The notes under the pieces: model-generated
What the model saw: the letters and a program-made list of their open reading frames with translations, nothing else
The model's database searches: none
What the model was told of the DNA's origin: nothing
Origin: Bacillota bacterium
GTDB taxonomy: Bacteria; Bacillota; Bacilli; Paenibacillales; Paenibacillaceae
Direction of reading: 5' to 3'
NCBI GenBank assembly: GCA_023386495.1
Contig: JAEWJS010000021.1
Location: 1 to 14,788 of the forward strand
Length of the DNA: 14,788 nt
Translations under genes and position numbers: made by a program
Shown here: one piece after another, positions 1 through 8,740 of the stretch
Layout: each line of letters starts with the position of its first letter
How positions within the stretch are numbered: position 1 is the first letter of the stretch

Positions 1-988
1 ATTCGATGTCGCCCGGCATCTGGTAATGCACGACGAACCGCACGTTCGGCTTGTCGATGCCCATGCCGAATGCGTTCGTCGCCACCATCACGCGCACATC
101 ATCGAAGCGGAACTTCTCTTGCCATTCCGTTCGCTCCGCATCGTTCATGCCGCCGTGATACTTGCCCGCCTCGAAGCCCCATCGATGCAGCTCCTCGTGA
201 AGCGCCTCGACCTCCTTGCGCGTCGCGGCATATACGATGCCGGATTGGTCCTTCCGCTCGTTCAGGAACTTCCGCAGGAAGGCACGCTTCTCGCCGCCGC
301 TGACGACCGAGAGCGACAGATTCGACCTTGCGAAGCCCGTCACGAACACGTTCGGACTGCGAAGCGCCAGCATTGCCGCGATATCCTCCGCTACATCCGG
401 CGTCGCGGTCGCCGTGAAGGCTGCCACGAGCGGCCGGTTCGCCAATCGGGCTACCCAGCCGGCAAGCTGACGATAACTCGGGCGAAAATCATGCCCCCAC
501 TGCGACACGCAATGTGCTTCATCAATCGCGATCAGCGGCACCTGCAGCCGTTCAAGCAGACCGTTGAAGGCAGGCGCATCCAATCGCTCTGGCGCGATGT
601 AGAGCAGCTTGTAGGCGCCGTCCGCCGCCTGCCGCATCACGTCCCGATACTCGCTAGCGCTCAGGGAGCTGTTCAAGAACGCGGCACGCACGCCCAGCCG
701 ATTCAAGCTGTCGACTTGGTCCTTCATGAGCGAGATCAGCGGCGATACGACGATCGTCGTGCCGGGCAGCAGCATCGCCGGGATCTGGTAACAGACCGAC
801 TTGCCTCCCCCCGTCGGAAGAATGGCTAGCGTATCCCGGCTGTTCAACAAGCCCGAGATAATGTCGGCCTGTCCCTTGCGGAAGGAATCGTAGCCATAGA
901 TGCGCTTCAGCAAGGCTGACGCCTCCTCCAGTCCCGCATGGCCGTCCATCGCGTACGCTTCCAGGTTCATTTCCCAATTCGTCTCCAT
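1..988 (-). CDS. recQ: RecQ-family ATP-dependent DNA helicase, N-terminal part (cut by left window edge)
   Basis: This is a 3'-5' superfamily 2 DNA helicase acting in recombination and repair. I translated it by hand from the minus strand: 329 codons remain open at the left edge, so the RQC and any HRDC domains lie outside the window. Visible motifs are the RecQ motif 0 region (YGYDSFRKGQ, residues 31-40), Walker A TGGGKS (59-64), the DEAH box (156-159), the aromatic-rich loop SQWGHDFRPSY (162-172), TATATP motif III (192-197), and the second RecA lobe ending in ATNAFGMGIDKP and HYQMP (303-325). The arginine-finger GRAGRD motif would come just beyond the edge. I chose the ATG at 988. Its likely ribosome site, GGGGAGG, sits about 14 bases upstream, which is rather far, but no better in-frame start is visible. 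It follows mdh in the same direction but is separated from it by a terminator, so it is probably transcribed independently. Family assignment is secure; that it is the main recQ rather than a paralogue is not shown. Confidence 0.93.
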   Translation of the reverse strand, partial: METNWEMNLEAYAMDGHAGLEEASALLKRIYGYDSFRKGQADIISGLLNSRDTLAILPTGGGKSVCYQIPAMLLPGTTIVVSPLISLMKDQVDSLNRLGVRAAFLNSSLSASEYRDVMRQAADGAYKLLYIAPERLDAPAFNGLLERLQVPLIAIDEAHCVSQWGHDFRPSYRQLAGWVARLANRPLVAAFTATATPDVAEDIAAMLALRSPNVFVTGFARSNLSLSVVSGGEKRAFLRKFLNERKDQSGIVYAATRKEVEALHEELHRWGFEAGKYHGGMNDAERTEWQEKFRFDDVRVMVATNAFGMGIDKPNVRFVVHYQMPGDIE

Positions 989-1025
989 CTCTTGTCCCGG
1001 AACCTCCCCTCTTGTCCTCTCTGGC

Positions 1026-1064
1026 GAAAAATCGACGAGACCCTGGCATGAATGTCAGGGTCTC
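1026..1064 (-). terminator. Intrinsic terminator after mdh
   Basis: A perfect 9-bp stem, GAGACCCTG with CAGGGTCTC (1037-1045 and 1056-1064), extends inward by three more pairs including one G-U and closes on a TGAA loop. On the minus strand it is followed by a run ending in five U residues (1027-1032). It lies about 45 bases past the mdh stop, so it should end the citZ-icd-mdh transcript before recQ. Confidence 0.85.
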
Positions 1065-1108
1065 GCAAGCCGTGCTTCAGCTTGTCATGTCATGGCTCAA
1101 GAGCCGTT

Positions 1109-2050
1109 CTAGCCTGCAACGATCTTAATGACGCTTCGTACGGATTCCGCCGAGCGGTCCAACGCGGCCTTCTCGTCGTCCGTCAATTCCAGCTCGAATA
1201 TATTCTCGATGCCGTCGCCGCCGAGCACGGCCGGCACGCCCATGAACAGATCGTCGTAACCGTATTCGCCTTGCAGCAGCGCAATGACCGGCAGGATCCG
1301 CTTCTTATCCTTGAGGATGGCTTCCGTCATCTGCACCAGCGATGCAGCCGGCGCGTAGTACGCGCTGCCGTTGCCGAGCAGATTGACGATCTCGCCGCCG
1401 CCGACGCGCGTGCGCTGCACGATTGCCTCGATGCGTTCGGCAGGGATCAGCTTCTCGATCGGAATGCCGCCGACGTTCGAATACCGAACGAGCGGCACCA
1501 TGTCGTCGCCGTGTCCGCCGAGTACGAAGCCGCGGACGTCCTCGACCGATACGTTCAGCTCCTGCGCGATGAACGTGCAGTAGCGAGCCGTATCCAGCAC
1601 GCCGGATTGGCCGATCACGCGGTTCTTGGGGAAGCCCAGCGCATGGTAAGCCGCATAGGTCATGGCGTCGACCGGATTGCTTAGGATAATGACGTAGGCA
1701 TTCGGACTCGTCGCTTTTACGTTCTCGCATACGGACCGGACAATGCCGGCGTTCGTGCTCACGAGATCGTCGCGGCTCATGCCGGGCTTGCGGGCAATGC
1801 CTGCCGTAATGATCACGACATCCGAATCCTTGGAATCCGCGTAATCCGAAGTCCCGACGATCCGGCTGTCGACGCCTTGCACCGGCGTCGATTCAAGCAT
1901 ATCAAGCGCCTTACCCTTCGTCGGACCTTCCAGCTGCGGGATATCGAGCAATACCACATCGCCAAGTTCCTTCTGCGCAAGCATAAGAGCCGTCGTAGCG
2001 CCCGTGAAGCCTGCACCAACAACCGTAATCTTATTCCGCCTAATCGCCAT
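1109..2050 (-). CDS. mdh: Malate dehydrogenase (NAD-dependent, LDH-like type)
   Basis: Cytoplasmic TCA-cycle enzyme that oxidises malate to oxaloacetate with NAD. The 313-aa length matches the Bacillus enzyme. Visible signatures are the Rossmann glycine motif GAGFTG (residues 12-17), the acidic NAD-selecting residue D36 (LLDIP), the substrate-binding loop RKPGMSR with R87 and R93, SNPVD (124-128), GQSGVLDTAR with D153 and R156, and the catalytic GGHGDD with H180. An R rather than Q in the active-site loop supports malate over lactate as substrate. The start at 2050 has a strong AGGGGGG ribosome site about 10 bases upstream. It is the last gene of the citZ-icd-mdh cluster, but the 237-bp gap to icd leaves room for its own promoter, which I could not identify with confidence. 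A clear terminator follows. Confidence 0.97.
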   Translation of the reverse strand: MAIRRNKITVVGAGFTGATTALMLAQKELGDVVLLDIPQLEGPTKGKALDMLESTPVQGVDSRIVGTSDYADSKDSDVVIITAGIARKPGMSRDDLVSTNAGIVRSVCENVKATSPNAYVIILSNPVDAMTYAAYHALGFPKNRVIGQSGVLDTARYCTFIAQELNVSVEDVRGFVLGGHGDDMVPLVRYSNVGGIPIEKLIPAERIEAIVQRTRVGGGEIVNLLGNGSAYYAPAASLVQMTEAILKDKKRILPVIALLQGEYGYDDLFMGVPAVLGGDGIENIFELELTDDEKAALDRSAESVRSVIKIVAG

Positions 2051-2182
2051 TCCCTAAATATCCCCCCTAATCAAAGTAAAATCCCGGCGTGCCATAGCTG
2101 CCGAGAGTAATGTGAGCATCTGTTATTTCCTTCCGAAACGTTGAGTAGGCAGTGTGTCCCCCGGAAAGTTTACGTCCCGCCT

Positions 2183-2231
2183 TTGAACTCGTATCCTAAC
2201 CTACTATCTAATCAAGAGGATACGAGTTCAA
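2183..2231 (-). repeat. Perfect 15-bp inverted repeat in the icd-mdh gap
   Basis: TTGAACTCGTATCCT (2183-2197) is repeated exactly as its reverse complement at 2217-2231, with a 19-base loop between. In the icd-mdh transcript this would form a strong hairpin about 57 bases past the icd stop and 130 bases before mdh. Neither strand carries a U-run after the stem, so it is not a canonical terminator. It could be an RNA processing or stability element, a partial attenuator, or an operator. The rest of the gap (2051-2287) shows no gene. Confidence 0.8.
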
Positions 2232-2287
2232 CAGCGTGGTGGAGGGGGATACATCTGCCGGTTCAACGTGATCGGTCTGGTCGGAAA

Positions 2288-3580
<1,293 letters not shown>

Positions 3581-3615
3581 GAATGGTAATCCTCCTTCAA
3601 TCTTATGTGATCATT

Positions 3616-3624
3616 ATTGTAACA
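3616..3624 (-). promoter_or_regulatory. Candidate extended -10 promoter for icd
   Basis: On the minus strand TGT-TACAAT (3616-3624) matches an extended -10 (TGn plus a 5/6 hexamer). No good -35 is present at the right distance (3/6 at best). It would start transcription near 3609, just upstream of the icd ribosome site. Bacillus icd is known to have transcription beyond that from citZ, which makes this plausible, but the call is weak. Confidence 0.3.
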
Positions 3625-3631
3625 TATTCTT

Positions 3632-4744
3632 CTAGCGCTGTTCGATCGGCACGAACTTCGCATCCGCAGGTCCCGTATATTCGGCACGCGGGCGAATCAG
3701 GCGGTTATTCTCGTATTGTTCCAGGATGTGAGCCGTCCAACCCGACACGCGGCTGATCGCGAAGATCGGCGTGAACAGATCGCGCGGAATCTTAAGCGCG
3801 GTGTACACCGAGGCCGAGTAGAAGTCGACGTTCGGCTTCAAGCCCTTCTGGCCGGTTACGAGCTCTTCGATCTTAATCGACATCTCGTACAGCTCCATGT
3901 TGCCCGTCAGCTTGCCCAGCTCGCGCGACATGCGCTGAAGATGCTTGGCGCGCGGGTCGCCGTTCTTGTAGACGCGGTGCCCGAAGCCCATAATCTTCTC
4001 TTTGTTCGCAAGCTTCTCGTTAATGTACGGCACGACATTCGCATTCGAGCCGATCTCGTCGAGCATGACCATGACCGCTTCGTTCGCGCCGCCGTGCAGC
4101 GGCCCCTTGAGCGCGCCGATCGCGGACGTTACGCCGGAATAGATATCCGACAGCGTCGCGACGGTTACCCGCGCGGCGAACGTCGAAGCATTCAGCTCGT
4201 GGTCGGCATGCAGCACGAGCGCCTTGTCCAGCGCCTCGACCGCGATATCTGCCGGAGCTTCGCCGGTGAGCATGTATAGGAAATTATGCGCAACCGATAC
4301 GCCGGCCAGCGGAGCGATCGGCTCTTTGCCGTCGCGAATGCGCGCGAATGCGGCAACGATCGTCGGCAGCTGCGCTTGAAGCTTGATCGCTTTCTTCAAG
4401 TTCGCTTCAGCGGACATATCGCCTGCAGCAGCGTCGTACAGCGCCAGGCTGGACACCGCCGTGCGAAGCGCCGCCATCGAATTCGTATCCTTCGGATACA
4501 GCTTCATCTGCGACAGTACTTCCGAAGGCACTGCAGCATACGCGCTAAGCTCGTCGATTAGTCCCTTAAGCTCGGACGATGTCGGAAGCTTGCCGTACCA
4601 GAGGAGGTAAGCCGTTTCCTCGAAGGTCGCGCTTTCCGCTAATTCATCGATATTGATCCCGCGGTACGTAAGTACGCCGTCAATGATCGAGCTGATCGAG
4701 GAAGTCGTCGCGACGATCCCTTCAAGACCTTTGGTTGCAGTCAT
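3632..4744 (-). CDS. citZ: Citrate synthase
   Basis: Condenses acetyl-CoA with oxaloacetate to give citrate, the entry step of the TCA cycle, in the cytoplasm. From the ATG at 4744 it has 370 aa, the usual short type II/Gram-positive length. The catalytic residues are present: H217 in GPLHGGANE, H256 in GFGHRVYK and D307 in NVDFYSASVY; H182 in the conserved HADHELNAS is also seen. An upstream in-frame ATG at 4777 would add 11 residues (starting MSYLCKK), but I reject it because AAAAGGAG lies about 8 bases before the ATG at 4744 and none precedes the other. It heads the citZ-icd-mdh cluster and is divergent from ppx. A sigma-A-like promoter and a CcpC-like dyad lie upstream. Confidence 0.97.
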   Translation of the reverse strand: MTATKGLEGIVATTSSISSIIDGVLTYRGINIDELAESATFEETAYLLWYGKLPTSSELKGLIDELSAYAAVPSEVLSQMKLYPKDTNSMAALRTAVSSLALYDAAAGDMSAEANLKKAIKLQAQLPTIVAAFARIRDGKEPIAPLAGVSVAHNFLYMLTGEAPADIAVEALDKALVLHADHELNASTFAARVTVATLSDIYSGVTSAIGALKGPLHGGANEAVMVMLDEIGSNANVVPYINEKLANKEKIMGFGHRVYKNGDPRAKHLQRMSRELGKLTGNMELYEMSIKIEELVTGQKGLKPNVDFYSASVYTALKIPRDLFTPIFAISRVSGWTAHILEQYENNRLIRPRAEYTGPADAKFVPIEQR

Positions 4745-4821
4745 TTTCTCTCTCTCCTTTTTACACAAATATGACAACTCATGATAGGTAACATTACATT
4801 CGATCCGATTCCATCTTATTC

Positions 4822-4850
4822 ATCATAAAGGATTTCAACGGGTATGTGAA
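4822..4850 (-). promoter_or_regulatory. Predicted sigma-A promoter of citZ
   Basis: On the minus strand TTCACA (4845-4850, 5/6) and TATGAT (4822-4827, 5/6) are separated by exactly 17 bp. The expected start point is near 4815, giving a leader of about 70 nt to the citZ ATG. Confidence 0.6.
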
Positions 4851-4870
4851 CAAATACAGGCATAAAAATG

Positions 4871-4889
4871 ATTTATCGACTCGATAAAT
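4871..4889. promoter_or_regulatory. Symmetric dyad upstream of citZ, candidate CcpC-type operator
   Basis: ATTTATCG-ACT-CGATAAAT is a perfect inverted repeat with 8-bp arms. It contains TTAT-N7-ATAA and a LysR-type T-N11-A core. Its centre lies about 65 bp upstream of the predicted citZ start, close to the reported position of the dyad bound by the citrate-responsive LysR regulator CcpC at Bacillus citB. An overlapping ATAA-N7-TTAT occurs just beside it toward citZ. The regulator itself is inferred. Confidence 0.5.
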
Positions 4890-4996
4890 AAAATCTTTCA
4901 CTTGAGCGCTCGGCGATAACTTGACGCTATCGTTCATGCCTCTAACGCATTTTTCCCCGCATCACCCGCAATTAACCATCCATCTGGCCCGAACTT

Positions 4997-5024
4997 TCGA
5001 CAAGCGCGCCAATCGTGATAAAAT
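4997..5024 (+). promoter_or_regulatory. Predicted promoter of ppx
   Basis: TCGACA (4997-5002, 5/6) and TAAAAT (5019-5024, 5/6) are 16 bp apart, and the -10 is extended by TGA directly upstream. Transcription would start near 5031, about 40 bases before the ppx ATG. No Pho-box repeats are visible on this side. Confidence 0.55.
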
Positions 5025-5069
5025 AAGACAAAACCTCGGTCCACGGTCGAGAAGCGGAGGTAGTCCCCC

Positions 5070-6584
5070 ATGCAAGAACGAATCGGCATTATCGATATCG
5101 GCTCCAACTCGATCCGCCTCGTCATCTACGAGCGGACGCCGCTCGGCGCCTATCATGTCATCGACGGCAGCAAGGAGGCCGGACGGCTGAGCGAGCAGGT
5201 GGACGAGCAAGGGCGCCTCTCGGACGGAGCCGTCGAGCGTTTGATCGAGGTGCTGCATCACTTCAAGCTAATCTGTTCGCACCACAGAACCGTCCGGATC
5301 CGCACGGTAGCGACGGCAGCCATTCGAGGAGCGGCGAACAGCTCCGACGTGCTGGACAAGCTGCGGCGCGCGACCGGCCTCTCGATCGAGGTACTGTCCG
5401 GCCAAGAGGAAGCCGCATACGGCTTCCTTGGCATGGTCAACACGATCGACATCAAGGATGGCTTCCTAATCGATATCGGCGGCGGGAGCACGGAGCTGTC
5501 CCTTTTCCGCGGCCGCAAGCTTATGCGCAGCGTATCGCTTCCGCTCGGGTGCGTGAATATGGCCAAGCGCTACGCCAAGGAAGGTTCGCTGGATGACCGC
5601 GCGCTGCAGCAGCTGGAGAATGACGTCCGGGAAGCGATCGCGGCCGAGCCTTGGATAACTGAGACGCCCGGCTTGCCGCTCGTCGGTATCGGGGGAACGG
5701 CGCGCGCGCTGGCCAAGGTACATCAAGCGCATGCCAAATACCCGCTGTCTCAGGCCCATAATTACGGCATGGCCGCAGGCGACACGGACGGGCTGTTCGC
5801 CGTCCTGCGCGGCGCGACGCCCGAGAAGCGCAAGAAAATGCCCGGACTGTCCAAGGAACGCGTCGATCTGATCGTGCCCGGCATCGCCATTCTGCGCGTC
5901 TTCTACGAGGCTTGCCGCGCTTCGCGCTACGTCATATGCGGAGCCGGGCTTCGCGACGGCCTGTTCTACCATTCGCTGATGCCGGACCGTACGCCGGTCG
6001 ACGATATTCTGGACTACAGCATCGCGAGTCTCGTAAGATTGTATCCCGGAGCCCCGCTCCCCCATCTGGAGCAAGTCTCCCGCATGTCGGGTGAGCTATT
6101 CGAATCGCTGCTCAGCCACCATGCTTTCCCGTCTGAAGCCGCCGTATGGCTGAAGGCTGCGTCGATGCTGTTCCGCATCGGCGGCAGCATCGACTACTAC
6201 AGCTACGCGAAGCATACCTTCTACTTAATGACGAACGTCCATCTGAACGGCTTGACGCATCGCGGCATTCTCATTGCCGCCGCGGTCGCCGCTTACAAGA
6301 ACCGCGGCGGCGTCCGCCAGCTGCATGCCGAATATAAGCCGCTGCTGGACGATGCGGACATCGAGACGATCTGCCGACTCGGCACGCTGCTGCAGCTTGC
6401 CATCGCGCTTGACCGCAGCGAATCCCAATCCATCGGCAGATTGTCCGCCTTCGTCCAGGGCAGCAAGCTTCTGCTGCAGCCGCTTCAGGCGAACTCGACG
6501 CTCGCCATGGAACGCAAAGAAGTCGAGGACCTAGCCGGCGACTTCAAGAAAATATGGGGACTGACGCCCGTATTCGCCACATGA
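5070..6584 (+). CDS. ppx: Exopolyphosphatase, Ppx/GppA family
   Basis: Releases orthophosphate from the ends of polyphosphate chains (the related GppA enzymes hydrolyse pppGpp). The 504 aa match the long, two-part family form. The N-terminal actin-like ATPase fold shows DIGSNSIRLV (residues 9-18), GQEEA with the probable catalytic Glu (111-115), the phosphate loop IDIGGGSTELS (134-144), the conserved GCVNMAKRY (160-168) and GIGGTARALAK (206-216). The C-terminal half (from about 310) resembles the HD-like domain, but the expected HD pair reads FR in MLFRIGGSIDYY (366-377), so metal-dependent chemistry there is unlikely. The ATG at 5070 follows GGAGG by about 9 bases. It is the only plus-strand gene, divergent from citZ and convergent with ppk. 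That pairing favours polyphosphate rather than pppGpp as substrate, but this is inference. Confidence 0.92.
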   Translation: MQERIGIIDIGSNSIRLVIYERTPLGAYHVIDGSKEAGRLSEQVDEQGRLSDGAVERLIEVLHHFKLICSHHRTVRIRTVATAAIRGAANSSDVLDKLRRATGLSIEVLSGQEEAAYGFLGMVNTIDIKDGFLIDIGGGSTELSLFRGRKLMRSVSLPLGCVNMAKRYAKEGSLDDRALQQLENDVREAIAAEPWITETPGLPLVGIGGTARALAKVHQAHAKYPLSQAHNYGMAAGDTDGLFAVLRGATPEKRKKMPGLSKERVDLIVPGIAILRVFYEACRASRYVICGAGLRDGLFYHSLMPDRTPVDDILDYSIASLVRLYPGAPLPHLEQVSRMSGELFESLLSHHAFPSEAAVWLKAASMLFRIGGSIDYYSYAKHTFYLMTNVHLNGLTHRGILIAAAVAAYKNRGGVRQLHAEYKPLLDDADIETICRLGTLLQLAIALDRSESQSIGRLSAFVQGSKLLLQPLQANSTLAMERKEVEDLAGDFKKIWGLTPVFAT

Positions 6585-6612
6585 GAACAGCCCGCCAATC
6601 GGCGGGCTGTTC
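6585..6612 (+). terminator. Hairpin between convergent ppx and ppk
   Basis: GAACAGCCCGCC (6585-6596) pairs perfectly with GGCGGGCTGTTC (6601-6612) around an AATC loop. The stem begins directly after the ppx stop codon, and ppk ends 16 bases further on. The following U-run is poor (GCTTATTC), and on the ppk strand there is none. It most likely ends ppx transcripts and may also block or stabilise incoming ppk transcripts. Confidence 0.7.
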
Positions 6613-6627
6613 GCTTATTCGCATAGG

Positions 6628-8697
6628 TTACGTCTGGAGCATCCCTTTCCAAGCCGGGATATCCTTGGCTTCGAACTGGCTGCGGAACGGCGTCAACTCG
6701 TTCTTCACCCTGGCATAGGAGCCATTGGGCAGCAGCTCGCGCGCCTTGACGTTATCACGCAGGTTCAGCTCCAGGAGATTTATCATGATCTTGCGCAGGT
6801 CCGGTCGGAATACCGGACACATCAACTCGATCCGGCGCGTCAAATTCCGCGTCATCCAGTCCGCGCTGGACAGGTACACTTCTTCTTCGCCGCCGTTGTT
6901 CACGTATAGAATCCGCGAATGCTCCAAGAATCGGTCGACGATGCTGATGACGCGAATATTGTCGCTAAGACCCGGGACCCCGGGACGAAGGCAGCATACC
7001 CCCCGTACGATCAGTTGGATCGATACGCCGGCCTGCGATGCTTCGTACAGCTTGTCGATGATGTCTTGGTGCGACAGCGAATTCATCTTCGCGATGATGC
7101 GCGCAGGCCGGCCGGCGAGCGCATGCTCCTTCTCCCGGTCGATCAGCGCAAACAGCTTATCGCGCAGGCCGGTCGGCGCCACGCCGAACGCCATCCATTC
7201 ATATGGGGTCGAATAGCCGGTCATCTCATTGAACAGCGCCGAAGCGTCCGCCCCGATCACGGGATGCGAGGTGAACAGGCCTACATCCGTATAGAGACGC
7301 GCCGTATTGCCGTTATAGTTACCCGTGCCGACATGAACGTACCGCCGCAGACGATTCTCTTCCCTTCGCACGACGAGCAGTATTTTCGCATGCGTCTTGA
7401 GCCCGACCAATCCATACACCACATGGCAGCCCGCCTTCTCCAGCTGTCTGGCCCACGCGATATTGCGCTCCTCGTCGAACCTCGCCTTCAATTCCACGAC
7501 CACGGTCACCTGCTTGCCGGCTTCAGCCGCGCCCGCGAGCGCTTGGATCAGGGTTGACTGCCCGCTGACCCGGTATAGCGTCATCTTGATCGCCAGCACG
7601 TCGGGGTCCTCGGCCGCCTGCAGCAAGAAGTCGTCGACCGCCTCGAATGATTCGTAAGGATGATAGACCAGCACGTCCCGTTCGCGCAGCACCTCGAACA
7701 TGTCGTCGGAGCGGTCGAATTCACGCGGGTAGACCGGCTCGTTGCGTTCGAACACGAGGTTGTCCCTGCCCGAGAGGGAACCGGCGAAGCGCATGAGGAA
7801 GCTGAGGTCGAGCGGACCGTCGATCTCGATCATGTTCTCGCCGATCTCCAGCTCTTCGCGAAGCGTCGCCAGTGCGTACGGGTGCATGCCCTTGGCAATC
7901 TCCATGCGGACAGGCATGCCCCACCTGCGCTTGCGCAGCTCCTTCTCGATCTCTTCGAGCAGGTCCTCTGCCCCTTCCTCGTTCAAGGTCAAGTCCGCAT
8001 TGCGCGTCACGCGGAACGGCGATACCGCCATCGGTTCGTAGCCGCTGAACAGCGTATTGATATGTTTCTCGATCAATTCCTCGAGCAGGACGTATTCGGA
8101 CTTCTTGCTGCCGGCCCTGCCCGGAATATGCACGAAGCGCGGCAGAATCGACGGCACCTGCACCAGCGCAAAAAACGGCTCTTCATCCGGTTCCATGCTG
8201 TCGCTCTTCAGCAGCACGGATAAGTACAGCTCGCGCGTATGAACGAGCGGGAAGGGCCGGCTCTGATCGAATGCCATCGGCGTCAGCACCGGGAATACGA
8301 TCTCGGTGTAATACTCTTCAAGCGCCTTCTGCTGGTTCGCGGTGAGTTCATCGTATGCGCGGAGCACGATCCCCTCCCGCGCGAGTCCGCGCATGACCTC
8401 GCGGTAAGCCCGGTACTGCTCCGACACCATCGTGGCCGTTCGCTTGATCAGCCGTTTCCATAGTCCGCCCGGCGTATAGCCGGTGAAGTCTTTTTTCGTG
8501 TACCCCGCCTTGATCTGATCTTGGATGCCCGCGACTCGTACGCTCATGAATTCGTCGAGATTCGACGAGACGATCGCTAGGAATTTAGCCCGTTCCAAGA
8601 GAGGATTGTTGACGTCGCAGGCCTCTTCAAGCACCCGTCTATTGAATTCGATCCAGCTTAAGTCGCGATTGACATATTGGGACAAATGCTTCGTCAT
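6628..8697 (-). CDS. ppk: Polyphosphate kinase 1
   Basis: Reversibly transfers the terminal phosphate of ATP to growing polyphosphate, in the cytoplasm or at the membrane. Its 689 aa match the E. coli enzyme (688). The N-terminal domain begins with the typical NRDLSWIEFNRRVLEEA (residues 10-26). The two phospholipase-D-like catalytic domains hold the autophosphorylated histidine H436 in GLKTHAK and the second conserved histidine H593 in RFLEHSRI. VHVGTGNYNGNTARLYTD (454-471) and YLSSADWMTRNL (608-619) are also family signatures. The ATG at 8697 follows AGGAGGGG by about 9 bases. It converges on ppx and lies 114 bp downstream of fxsA with no terminator between, so readthrough is possible. The upstream region carries a four-repeat Pho-box-like array, suggesting induction on phosphate limitation. 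Confidence 0.97.
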   Translation of the reverse strand: MTKHLSQYVNRDLSWIEFNRRVLEEACDVNNPLLERAKFLAIVSSNLDEFMSVRVAGIQDQIKAGYTKKDFTGYTPGGLWKRLIKRTATMVSEQYRAYREVMRGLAREGIVLRAYDELTANQQKALEEYYTEIVFPVLTPMAFDQSRPFPLVHTRELYLSVLLKSDSMEPDEEPFFALVQVPSILPRFVHIPGRAGSKKSEYVLLEELIEKHINTLFSGYEPMAVSPFRVTRNADLTLNEEGAEDLLEEIEKELRKRRWGMPVRMEIAKGMHPYALATLREELEIGENMIEIDGPLDLSFLMRFAGSLSGRDNLVFERNEPVYPREFDRSDDMFEVLRERDVLVYHPYESFEAVDDFLLQAAEDPDVLAIKMTLYRVSGQSTLIQALAGAAEAGKQVTVVVELKARFDEERNIAWARQLEKAGCHVVYGLVGLKTHAKILLVVRREENRLRRYVHVGTGNYNGNTARLYTDVGLFTSHPVIGADASALFNEMTGYSTPYEWMAFGVAPTGLRDKLFALIDREKEHALAGRPARIIAKMNSLSHQDIIDKLYEASQAGVSIQLIVRGVCCLRPGVPGLSDNIRVISIVDRFLEHSRILYVNNGGEEEVYLSSADWMTRNLTRRIELMCPVFRPDLRKIMINLLELNLRDNVKARELLPNGSYARVKNELTPFRSQFEAKDIPAWKGMLQT

Positions 8698-8725
8698 GAT
8701 TCGTTCCCCTCCTGACTATGTCCCC

Positions 8726-8731
8726 ATTATC
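8726..8731 (-). promoter_or_regulatory. Predicted -10 of the ppk promoter
   Basis: GATAAT on the minus strand (5/6 match) lies 9 bp downstream of the last Pho-box repeat. At 17 bp upstream there is no recognisable -35 hexamer, as expected if an activator replaces it. The start point would be near 8719, about 22 bases before the ATG and just ahead of the ribosome site. Confidence 0.5.
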
Positions 8732-8740
8732 CGACACAAC

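Larger units (their letters stand above)
4745..5069. other. Divergent citZ/ppx intergenic region
   Basis: These 325 bp contain no gene. They hold the citZ promoter and its upstream dyad on the minus strand and the ppx promoter on the plus strand. The centre (about 4850-4900) is clearly AT-richer than the flanking genes, with several ATAA/TTAT segments. A GAGCGCTC palindrome lies next to the dyad (about 4904-4911). I see no hairpin with a U-run and no riboswitch-like structure here. Confidence 0.7.

Noticed and set aside
26..829. A 267-codon plus-strand open frame at the left edge
   Set aside because: It lies wholly antisense to recQ, whose helicase motifs are unambiguous.
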